This document shows, piece by piece, positions 24,191 to 31,451 of a stretch of DNA of 59,518 nucleotides; positions within the stretch are counted from its first letter, which is position 1; every line of letters starts with the position of its first letter. The DNA comes from Aquincolibacterium sp041674705 (GTDB lineage Bacteria; Omnitrophota; Omnitrophia; Omnitrophales; Aquincolibacteriaceae). The notes beneath the pieces are model-generated. The model did not search any database. It worked only from the letters and a program-made list of their open reading frames with translations, and was not told the origin of the DNA. The stretch lies in assembly GCA_041674705.1 (NCBI GenBank), contig JBAYVF010000011.1:1-59518 (forward strand). The letters are read 5' to 3'. The translations under genes were made by a program, and so were the position numbers.

Positions 24191-26542
24191 TTACACGTGT
24201 CTGACAGGATCCTGGGGCCCGTAAAGCGGGTCGTTTTCCGCGACCTTGCGCCTGAAAAGACGCTGGGGACCAAAGGGTTTCATCATGATCAGGATCGCCG
24301 GCATGACCAGAAGCGAGCAGATGAGCGCCAGGAAGATCGTCAGACTCGTCAGCACCCCGAAATGCACGGTGATGCGAAAACTCGCGCACACACTCGCGGC
24401 GAACCCCATGCACAGGATCAGGGTCGAAACGACCATGGATTGGCCCATATTGCGATAAGTGTGGTGCAGTGACTGGATATAATGAGAGCGGTGCTGGAAC
24501 TCCTTACGGAACCGGTAAAGGAACTGGATCGAGGCGTCCACCACAAGACCCAGCACGATGCTCGCGATCATCGCGGTCGCGGTGGAAAGCTCGATCCCGG
24601 CAAATCCCATGATCCCGTACACCATCAGGATCGGGATCAGGTTCGGGATGGCGGCCAAGAGACCGAGTTTGACGGACCGGAAGATCAGGATGATCACGAT
24701 CAGAATGGAGATGAAGGCGAAGGCGAAACTTTGGGCCTGCTCCTGGACCAGGCTCTTCGCGATCTTTCCCAACAGCACGACATTCCCCGTCAGCTTATAT
24801 TCGAAAAAATCGCTCATATGGTCCTGAAGATATTCCCGGACCCTTTCCTCCAAAAGCGCTCCTTTCGTCGTCCCGATCGCGCGCATCCGCGCCTCCAGAC
24901 GCACCTCTTTGAGATCATGCGACACAAGCTTCCAAAGCTCCGGATCGTTCGCCTTGGCCAATCCTTTAAAATAAAGATTGAGCATCATGGGGCTTTTCGG
25001 GATCCGGTAGGCCCGGGGATCATCTTCGCGCGCCTCATTGATCTTTTTAACCAGCGTCGTAATGCTATTAACCTTCGCGATCCCGGGCTCGCTCTCCAGA
25101 TAGGTTTTGAACTGGTCCAGGAGAATGAGCGTCTTCGCGTCCACGATACTCTCCCCGTCTTTGCGGCGGAACACAAACCCGAGCGAATAAACGCCGGTCA
25201 GACGTTCGTCGATGAACCGGGTCGCGATCGCGAGCGGAAGATTCGGTTTCATTTGTTTCACGATATTGGTATCCACTTCGAGTTTCTGGACCCCTTGAAA
25301 CGAAAACACCAGCACCGCGCCGGTCACGATCAGGATCCACCATTTCCAGCGGAATTCAAGCTTCTCAAGGAATCCCAGCAAGACCCGATTGAAAAAATGC
25401 GATTCATTGGCGGCATTGGGATCCGCCGGCCGGTACGGCAACATCGGAAGAAGTAGCGTCGTCATCACAAGTTCGACAATGTAAGAATAAAAAGTCCCGA
25501 GCGCCGCGTAGATCCCGAAACTCTGAATGGCCGGGATCGGAGAAAGCGCCAGCGAACCAAACCCCAGGACCGCCGTAAAATGCGTGAGAAAACACGGCAT
25601 CCCCAGCTGCTGGATCGTGACACTCACCGCCTCTTTCAGGCTTTTATGATGCGGCCGGACCTCAAAAAAGAGATTGATCAGGTACGTCGAATTGATCACC
25701 GAAACGATCATGATCACCGGCGCCAGCAGTGAGGTCATGAGGTTCAGCTCCTGCCCTAAAAGCGAGATCGTCCCGAGCGTCCAGACGAGCGTCGTGAGAA
25801 CGATCGACATGGAGAGCACCATGCAGGCGAAACTGCGATAGATCAAGAAAGTCATCACGACCAGAATAATGGAGATGAGCGGCACAAAAACCATCTGGTC
25901 GCGGTGGATCAGATCAATGAATTCATACTGTTCGACCGGCGCGCCCGCCATGTAGAATTTCACGCCCGGTTGTTCAAAGTCCTCCAGATAACCCTTCAGT
26001 GATTCGATAAACGCGCCGTTGGCCGCGGCGCTGTTTTTTTCCGCAGGCTTCAGATAAACGAGAATATTGGCGATCTTCCCGTCCTTGGAAACAATATTGC
26101 TCAGATAGAGCTCGTTTTTGAGCACTTCCTTTTTGGCATCCTCGATCGACCGGTCACCCTCAAAAACGCCCGCAAGCGCCCGCACCGTCTTAACGCCGAG
26201 CATCTTATGTTTGATGTCCATCGCGTTCGTGAGACTGATCACACGCTCGACTTGGGCGTAACTGGCAATGCCGTCGGTGATGCTCTTGAGGGTCTTGAGG
26301 TTGGCGGGGGTGAAAAGATCCTCCGTCGACATGGCCACGGCGATCATTTGGTCACTGCCGTATTTAATACGATACTGTTGGTAATACTGATATTCGGGGG
26401 ATTTCTTGATAAAAAGCGTTTCCATGGAAGGATCGACCGAGAGCTTCGAGACCGCGGTCCCGAAAAAGAAGACACTGAGAAGCATGGCCAGAAGGACCGG
26501 CCAGCGGAAATGATGAATGAACTCTGCGAATTGGCGGAACAT
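24191..26542 (-). CDS. MMPL/RND superfamily exporter
   Basis: A 783-residue inner-membrane protein with two repeats, each a single helix, a large periplasmic loop and a cluster of about five helices (first cluster about 205-390, second about 610-760). This is the MMPL/COG1033 layout, exporters of lipids or other hydrophobic molecules driven by the proton gradient. I start at ATG 26542 (MFRQFAEFIHHFRWP, amphipathic helix then membrane segment); the upstream in-frame codons come from a GTACGGCG repeat. No strong ribosome site is seen. The substrate is unknown; no hopanoid or outer-membrane-lipid gene is adjacent. Confidence 0.9.
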   Translation of the reverse strand: MFRQFAEFIHHFRWPVLLAMLLSVFFFGTAVSKLSVDPSMETLFIKKSPEYQYYQQYRIKYGSDQMIAVAMSTEDLFTPANLKTLKSITDGIASYAQVERVISLTNAMDIKHKMLGVKTVRALAGVFEGDRSIEDAKKEVLKNELYLSNIVSKDGKIANILVYLKPAEKNSAAANGAFIESLKGYLEDFEQPGVKFYMAGAPVEQYEFIDLIHRDQMVFVPLISIILVVMTFLIYRSFACMVLSMSIVLTTLVWTLGTISLLGQELNLMTSLLAPVIMIVSVINSTYLINLFFEVRPHHKSLKEAVSVTIQQLGMPCFLTHFTAVLGFGSLALSPIPAIQSFGIYAALGTFYSYIVELVMTTLLLPMLPYRPADPNAANESHFFNRVLLGFLEKLEFRWKWWILIVTGAVLVFSFQGVQKLEVDTNIVKQMKPNLPLAIATRFIDERLTGVYSLGFVFRRKDGESIVDAKTLILLDQFKTYLESEPGIAKVNSITTLVKKINEAREDDPRAYRIPKSPMMLNLYFKGLAKANDPELWKLVSHDLKEVRLEARMRAIGTTKGALLEERVREYLQDHMSDFFEYKLTGNVVLLGKIAKSLVQEQAQSFAFAFISILIVIILIFRSVKLGLLAAIPNLIPILMVYGIMGFAGIELSTATAMIASIVLGLVVDASIQFLYRFRKEFQHRSHYIQSLHHTYRNMGQSMVVSTLILCMGFAASVCASFRITVHFGVLTSLTIFLALICSLLVMPAILIMMKPFGPQRLFRRKVAENDPLYGPQDPVRHV

Positions 26543-26562
26543 GGCGTTTATTCTACCATAAA

Positions 26563-26668
26563 ATTGTGCGGCGTACGGCGAAAGGCGTACGGCGTACTGA
26601 GGCAAGGAGTAAGGCGTTACGCGTATGGCGCATTCTCTTTTTCCGCCGTACTCCGTACACCGTACGCC
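26563..26668. repeat. GTACGGCG/TAAGGCG word repeat
   Basis: Repeated GCGTACGGCG, GTAAGGCGTTACGCG and CCGTACACCGTACG words in both orientations lie between the MMPL gene and the DUF167 gene. Confidence 0.6.
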
Positions 26669-26887
26669 CTACTTGATTTCAATGATTTTTTGTTTACTCT
26701 TAAACCCACCCACGATCGCGACACGGGACTTGGGAACCTTAAAATGCGCGGCGAGCGCCTCGATCACGGCTTCGTTCGCGCGGCCTTCTTGAGGCGGAGC
26801 TTTCACGAACACACGGAGTGAACCGTCCGCGGCCTGCTCCACCGAGCTCTTTTTTGCATTCGTTTTGACTTTGATTGTGTATTTCAT
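26669..26887 (-). CDS. DUF167 (YggU-like) protein
   Basis: A 72-residue protein matching the DUF167 family: KVKTNAKKSSVE near the start, APPQEGRANEAVIEALA in the middle and GFKSKQKIIEI at the end. The family is small, conserved and of unknown function, often next to YggT. Here it stands between repeat blocks, possibly cotranscribed with the MMPL gene downstream. Confidence 0.92.
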   Translation of the reverse strand: MKYTIKVKTNAKKSSVEQAADGSLRVFVKAPPQEGRANEAVIEALAAHFKVPKSRVAIVGGFKSKQKIIEIK

Positions 26888-26958
26888 GAATAACAGACCT
26901 CAGACAACAGACCACAGACGACAATTTCTTTTTTGGCTGCAGTCTGCTGTCTGCAGTC
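26888..26958. repeat. CAGACTACAGAC word repeat
   Basis: Words ACAGACCTCAGACAACAGACC and their complements CAGTCTGCTGTCTGCAGTC occupy the gap. The same family is at 27549-27586 and 38874-39067. Confidence 0.6.
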
Positions 26959-27429
26959 TTAAATCTTTTTCGGAGTAATTTCCCAAACCCAGGGAATGAC
27001 CGAATTTAAAAACCCGGTTTCTCTTTTTGGAAACCGGGTTTTGAGAGGGGTTCCGGGATCAAGCGGGACGCGGGTCTCGAAATCACCCTGAAAGCACATC
27101 CGGCTCGCCTTATGGCAGTAATAGAGCCGCGCATTCAGGATCACGGCCCTGGAACCCAATGTGGGCGTGAAAATGAGCTTATAAGGAGAAACAAGCGGAT
27201 TAAAATTCGTGTCTGTGACAGGGACCGAGAGAACCCCTTCCGGACTTTCGGTTCGCCAGGTGAGGACAAAAGGCGCGCCTTCGGTGAATTCGTAACCTTC
27301 CGGAAAGTGAAATGTGATCCCCAGGGTTGTTTGGGGCGGCTGGTTGGTGGTCTCGGGAGGCCTGAAAAAAAAGATTCCCACGGCCGTCACGACCGCGACA
27401 AGCACCGCGCCATAGATATATTTTTTCAT
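26959..27429 (-). CDS. Membrane-anchored protein with a CX6C motif, DsbD-alpha-like
   Basis: A 156-residue protein. Residues about 5-24 form a membrane anchor or uncleaved signal. The rest is extracytoplasmic and beta-rich, with ITFHFPEGYEFTEG and LYYCHKASRMCFQGD. A YYC...C pattern of this sort occurs in immunoglobulin-like redox domains related to the N-terminal domain of DsbD and in thioredoxin-linked NHL proteins, so a disulfide role is possible. Length and the single Cys pair fit, but the call is tentative. The next gene upstream on the strand, after a dispersed palindromic repeat, is a single receiver domain. Confidence 0.6.
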   Translation of the reverse strand: MKKYIYGAVLVAVVTAVGIFFFRPPETTNQPPQTTLGITFHFPEGYEFTEGAPFVLTWRTESPEGVLSVPVTDTNFNPLVSPYKLIFTPTLGSRAVILNARLYYCHKASRMCFQGDFETRVPLDPGTPLKTRFPKRETGFLNSVIPWVWEITPKKI

Positions 27430-27450
27430 TGAAGCCCCTTACGAGCAGTA

Positions 27451-27531
27451 TGTCATTCCCGCATGCTTTAAGCGGGAATCCAGGGCTTTGCTTTTATTCT
27501 GGATCCCCGATAAAAACTTTCGGGGATGACA
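27451..27531. repeat. Dispersed palindromic repeat (GTCATTCCCGC type)
   Basis: TGTCATTCCCGC / GCGGGAATCCAG, then CTGGATCCCCGA / TCGGGGATGACA: a double hairpin of the GTCATTCCCGC...GGGGATGAC kind found between genes in many bacteria. Confidence 0.8.
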
Positions 27532-27582
27532 ACGAAATCCAACGTTTGCCAGTTTCTCGTCTGTAGTCTCTAGTCTGCAGTC

Positions 27583-27942
27583 TCAATTGAGAAGTTTCTC
27601 AATTTCTTCCGTAATTCTCACAAGATCAAACGGTTTCTGAAGGAATGTGTCGCGGCCGATCAACTCCGCCTCATCCATCACGGCCTGGTCCACATAGCCC
27701 GTCACCATGATGGTCTTGGTCTTGGGAGATTTTTCTTTGCAGGCCTTGAGGACTTCCGTTCCGGAGGCATCCGGCAATTTCACGTCGATCAGGATCACAT
27801 CCGGAAAGATTTCCTCGAGCAGCTTGATCCCGGCCTTGGCCGTATCCGCCGTGTAGGCCTCGTAGCCCTCTTCCTCCAGGAACTCCTTGATCTCCTGAAC
27901 GATCCCGGCTTCGTCATCCACGATCAGTATTTTCTTTTTCAT
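27583..27942 (-). CDS. Single-domain response regulator
   Basis: A 119-residue receiver domain: VDDEAG (acidic pair), phospho-Asp in ILIDVKLPDASG, switch Thr in IMVTGYVD, Lys in FLQKPFDL. It has no output domain. It lies about 3.5 kb downstream of the large kinase cluster, separated by other genes and repeats, so it could serve one of those kinases but this is not shown. A CAGTCTGCAGTC repeat abuts its stop codon. Confidence 0.92.
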   Translation of the reverse strand: MKKKILIVDDEAGIVQEIKEFLEEEGYEAYTADTAKAGIKLLEEIFPDVILIDVKLPDASGTEVLKACKEKSPKTKTIMVTGYVDQAVMDEAELIGRDTFLQKPFDLVRITEEIEKLLN

Positions 27943-27977
27943 AGTTCAGCCCTCAGACCGCAGCATTTCATTACGTC

Positions 27978-28108
27978 GTCATTGCGAGCCCTGCTTTGCG
28001 GGGCGCGGCAATCTCACTTTAAAAACAAGATCGCCACGCTTCGCTCGCGATGACATAAACATAAGCCCCCGTCATTGCGAGGAGGCCGGCAAGGCCGACG
28101 AAGCAATC
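27978..28108. repeat. Two tandem GTCATTGCGAG repeats
   Basis: GTCATTGCGAG...CGCGGCAATC with CTCGCGATGAC (27978-28055), then GTCATTGCGAGGAGGCCGG...CGAAGCAATC (28071-28108). The second touches the 3' end of the GIY-YIG gene. Confidence 0.8.
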
Positions 28109-28109
28109 A

Positions 28110-28394
28110 TTACGACCTTGCCAAATTTTTATACTCAGGGTTCAAAGTCTCTATGAGCTCGAGTTTTTTCGCCCTCGAACCCGCTTTGATCTTCTTTTCT
28201 GACGCGATGGCATCCCCAATCGCCGCGAATTCCTCGAACCATACTAACTTGGTGGCATTGTACTTCTTTGTAAACCCTTCGATAGTTTTTTCCTTGTGCT
28301 CAGCAACCCGTCGCCCAAGGTCGGATGTCACTCCGGTATAAATCACTGTATTCCCGGGATTCATCATCATGTAAACATAACCCCGCTTGGCCAT
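28110..28394 (-). CDS. GIY-YIG domain endonuclease-like protein
   Basis: A 94-residue single-domain protein of the UvrC N-terminal/YhbQ type. The catalytic motifs are GYVYMMMNPG...VIYTGVTSDLGRRVAEHK (the 'GIY...YIG' Tyr residues and the Arg), with Glu in ASEKKIKAG and the final Asn in ETLNPEYKNL. Such small proteins are common in bacteria and their roles are mostly unknown. It sits inside a block of GTCATTGCGAG repeats on both sides, as similar genes often do in other genomes. Confidence 0.92.
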   Translation of the reverse strand: MAKRGYVYMMMNPGNTVIYTGVTSDLGRRVAEHKEKTIEGFTKKYNATKLVWFEEFAAIGDAIASEKKIKAGSRAKKLELIETLNPEYKNLARS

Positions 28395-28426
28395 AAAGAT
28401 TAACCTGTATTCTTTGAATTTAATCT

Positions 28427-28490
28427 GTCATCGCGAGACCCCGAATGGGGCGCGGTGATCTCGCATTTCAGATTGCTTCACCGCCCATCG
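28427..28490. repeat. GTCATCGCGAG dispersed repeat
   Basis: GTCATCGCGAGACCCCG...GGGGCGCGGTGATCTCGC followed by GATTGCTTCACCGCCC; a variant of the GTCATTGCGAG family, between the GIY-YIG and nucleotidyltransferase genes. Confidence 0.65.
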
Positions 28491-28493
28491 CAG

Positions 28494-29036
28494 TCATACG
28501 ATCCGGACTTTCTTTTTGCCCTCAAGAGATCTTATGAAAGGATCTCTTTGAAGCTTTTCCTTATACTCCCCCAAGCCCATACTGATCACATTGATCTCAC
28601 GGTCCATTTCTTTCTGAACCGACGCAACCGCTTTTTGAAGCGCAAGAGTATCATGTTCGCCTACGACGAGAAGATCGATATCACTTGCGGCATCCATACT
28701 CCCTTTCGCGTAAGAGCCGAAGATAAAAGCCTGCTCAATCCCCTTCACGCCGGAAAGAACATCGCGGAGTTTCTGTTCAACACCGATCGTCTTAAGCACG
28801 ATCCCTTTGTATTCCTTGAGAAGCGGATACTCGTGGTTAAGCGAGTAATAGCACGAATTCGCGCTATCACGACATTTCAGGATCCCCTCTTGGGCAAGCT
28901 GTTTGAGCTTTCGCGAAAGATTACCGTCATCAAGCGAGAATTTCCGGGCCATCTCGTTGACATAGAGTTCTGCATTCTCATGGAGGAACAGATACCCCAG
29001 AACCGCTTTTGTTTCTTTTGCCTTCAAACTGATCAT
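28494..29036 (-). CDS. HTH-nucleotidyltransferase (MNT-type) protein
   Basis: A 180-residue protein. Residues about 5-70 form a winged helix-turn-helix (VNEMARKFSLDDGNLSRKLKQLAQEG), and about 85-175 a minimal nucleotidyltransferase with the active-site signature FIFGSYAKGSMDAASDIDLL (G-S then D-x-D). Proteins with this pair of domains may bind DNA and transfer AMP or NMP to a protein; some are antitoxin components. ATG 29036 is chosen for the AGGGGAAG site 7 bases before it. A sigma70-type promoter with a palindromic operator precedes it, pointing to autoregulation by the N-terminal domain. No toxin-like HEPN partner is adjacent. Confidence 0.88.
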   Translation of the reverse strand: MISLKAKETKAVLGYLFLHENAELYVNEMARKFSLDDGNLSRKLKQLAQEGILKCRDSANSCYYSLNHEYPLLKEYKGIVLKTIGVEQKLRDVLSGVKGIEQAFIFGSYAKGSMDAASDIDLLVVGEHDTLALQKAVASVQKEMDREINVISMGLGEYKEKLQRDPFIRSLEGKKKVRIV

Positions 29037-29059
29037 GAGCTTGCTTCCCCTGTTGACAT

Positions 29060-29099
29060 TTACAGTTATCACTGTAACTCATGACAGATGTTTTGTCAA
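29060..29099 (-). promoter_or_regulatory. Promoter with palindromic operator
   Basis: On the minus strand TTGACA (29099-29094), a 17-base spacer and TACAGT (29076-29071). The -10 lies inside the palindrome TTACAGT-gata-ACTGTAA (29060-29077), and an outer pair GTTGAC/GTCAAC (29052-29057 and 29095-29100) encloses it. Repressor binding would block the polymerase. Confidence 0.75.
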
Positions 29100-29119
29100 C
29101 CGCTCGGAAGACTTGAAAG

Positions 29120-31432
29120 TCAACTATGCGCTATGGGCTTCACCGATTTCAACGCCGGCGTCTCAGAATAAATGGGCAGCGTGAGGGTAAAGGTCGTCCC
29201 CTCTCCAAGCTTGCTGTCCACCGTGATGGTCCCGCCATGCAGCTCAATAATGTATTTGCACATGTAGAGCCCGAGCCCGGAGCCCTTGCCCGGGGCTTTG
29301 GTCGTGAACCCGTAATTGAAAACTTTTTTCATGACGTCTTCGGTCATGCCCGAGCCGTTGTCCCTGAAATGGATCGCGACCATGTTCGGGTCCCTCGGAT
29401 CGATCTCGGCCTGGACCCCGATCTTGCGGTGGCGCTTGCCGGCCATGGCGTGGTACGCATTGATGAAAAGGTTCAGGAACACTTCCTGCAAACGCTCCAG
29501 GTCGCCGCGGATCAGGGGAACATTGCCCGGCACATTGAAATCGACCTCGGTCCCGGAAAGATTGTCGAGATAGGTCTGGAACTGCACGAGCGGCAGCGTC
29601 TCTTCCAGGATCAGTTTCAGGGAAAGCGCCTCGAACTTCCCTTTTTCCGATTTCTTCAGGAGCCCGGTCAGCGTGTTCACCACCGCCTTGATACGCTCGA
29701 TATTTTTCTCCATCTTGTCAAACACATCCAGGATCTCCGTCACTTTCATATCCGGATGCTTCCGGTGTTTCAAGATCACACGCGACACGTTCATGGAAAG
29801 GATGGTGAGAGGGTTATTGACCTCATGTCCTACGGAAGCGGCCAGCCGCCCTAGCGTCGCCATCTTCTGCTCGTGAATAAGTTGGGCCTGCGTGTCCTGC
29901 AGCTGTTTGTTGGCACCCTCGGCCTCCTGCAAGGCGGTCATGAGAAGCGTTTTGGAGTGTTCCAGCTGTTCGTTGATATGCTCCAGCTCGTGGGATTTCC
30001 GGAGGGCCTCGTCATAGAGCCGCGCGTTCTCGATCGCGATCGAGGATTCCTGCGCGAGCGTATAAAGCAGGTTCAAGTCTTCGTTGGAATAATATTCGCC
30101 GGATTTCTTTTCACCCAGCAGAAGGATATTCCGGAGCTCGCGCCCCAAAAAGCTCGGCACGCAGCAGCTGGCCTGGAGCTGGTTCATCCGTTCCCGGATC
30201 GCCAGATAATCATAGGCCTTTTCGCTTTTGTCCCGCTGATGCGACGCCGCCTCCACCTGCTCTTTGATACGCTCGATATCCACCGCCTCTTTGTGGCTCT
30301 CAAGATAGTGGATCAGAGGATCATTCTGGTAAAGCGTAAGCGTCAGGAACTTCTTGTCGAACCCGCGCTGATAGATGAGATGATACTGGTCGCTACTTCC
30401 CTCCCGCATCAGCACCGCCGCGTTCTTCACGCGCATCCTCATGGTGATGAAGTGGACCACAAGCCCGAGCAAATGCTGCAGCGATTCGATATTCGACATC
30501 CCCCGCGACGCGTCTTTCAGCAGCTTGTGATAATCATACTTTTTCTGGAATAAGAATTTGTCGGTAACATTGACAAGAAGTTTCTGCGTCCGGTCAAACA
30601 ACAACATAATGACAAGCACGTTCAGAATATTACTCGTAGTCGAATTAAACCCTATAAGCTTACCGACATAACTTTGTGTTATTGCAGTAATGACTCCCGC
30701 GACAAGGATCAGAATCCCAAAAAGCCCGGCGAAAAGCAACGTGTTGCGGATAATCACATCAATATCAAGAAGTTTATGACGAAAGATCGCATAAACAATG
30801 GAAGAAGCAAAAATAAATGCCGCGATATACCCAAAAGGATAAATGTTTATGCCATATTTAATGACGTAATCCACAACCCCAAAGCAACCGACTAAAATAC
30901 CCAAAAAAACAAATTTTATTCGGTTGTAATGGCGCTGATTTGCAAACTTTTTAGAATGAATTAATTCTAAGAGCAAAAAACCTGCTCCCGTCAAAAACGT
31001 AACCAAAAAAGTGGAAAGTAATAACCAATAAAGAGGCCCGGCTTTCGGATAGAATCCCCAAAAATGCACCTGTATACCTTGGTAAACAAAGGGCGTCCAA
31101 ACTAAAGGCAAAAGTAAGAATGCCGTCCAATAAAACATTTTCACTAAATTTGGATGATGCTTATCCAGGAGCTCTAGAATAAAATGAAGCGTGAAAACAG
31201 GTATGAGGACGATCCCCATGCAACCAAAACGGGCCCAAAAAATCCCAGCTATTGGATCATCCGAAAAATACATGAGGGAATAGCCGAACAGCCACCAACT
31301 CAAGCTAAAGCAAAAAGCCGCTAGCGGTAATCCGCCACGGGAAGACTTTCGACGAGAAAAAACAAAAAAACCAAGAAGGAGAAGGAATAAGCAAGTAAGC
31401 GCGGGAGGGATTCCAAAGAGATTAATTTTCAT
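29120..31432 (-). CDS. Membrane sensor histidine kinase K0 (7TM-GAF-HisKA-HATPase)
   Basis: A 770-residue kinase. About 1-235 holds seven hydrophobic segments (7TM-type kinase sensor), with another two near 240-290, then a GAF domain (about 310-480), a coiled coil, HisKA with His near 535 (ASVGHEVNNPL) and HATPase (about 640-760; NLFINAYHA, DNGSGM, GSGLGLYMCKYI). It follows the receiver-ALDH gene by 19 bases on the same strand and is the last gene of the cluster. The part encoding the membrane sensor (about 30560-31432) is visibly richer in A/T than the kinase part, as if the two halves had different histories. The ligand is unknown; hydrophobic molecules are plausible for a sensor buried in the membrane. 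Confidence 0.9.
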   Translation of the reverse strand: MKINLFGIPPALTCLFLLLLGFFVFSRRKSSRGGLPLAAFCFSLSWWLFGYSLMYFSDDPIAGIFWARFGCMGIVLIPVFTLHFILELLDKHHPNLVKMFYWTAFLLLPLVWTPFVYQGIQVHFWGFYPKAGPLYWLLLSTFLVTFLTGAGFLLLELIHSKKFANQRHYNRIKFVFLGILVGCFGVVDYVIKYGINIYPFGYIAAFIFASSIVYAIFRHKLLDIDVIIRNTLLFAGLFGILILVAGVITAITQSYVGKLIGFNSTTSNILNVLVIMLLFDRTQKLLVNVTDKFLFQKKYDYHKLLKDASRGMSNIESLQHLLGLVVHFITMRMRVKNAAVLMREGSSDQYHLIYQRGFDKKFLTLTLYQNDPLIHYLESHKEAVDIERIKEQVEAASHQRDKSEKAYDYLAIRERMNQLQASCCVPSFLGRELRNILLLGEKKSGEYYSNEDLNLLYTLAQESSIAIENARLYDEALRKSHELEHINEQLEHSKTLLMTALQEAEGANKQLQDTQAQLIHEQKMATLGRLAASVGHEVNNPLTILSMNVSRVILKHRKHPDMKVTEILDVFDKMEKNIERIKAVVNTLTGLLKKSEKGKFEALSLKLILEETLPLVQFQTYLDNLSGTEVDFNVPGNVPLIRGDLERLQEVFLNLFINAYHAMAGKRHRKIGVQAEIDPRDPNMVAIHFRDNGSGMTEDVMKKVFNYGFTTKAPGKGSGLGLYMCKYIIELHGGTITVDSKLGEGTTFTLTLPIYSETPALKSVKPIAHS

Positions 31433-31451
31433 AAGAAAAAGTCGTCTAATC

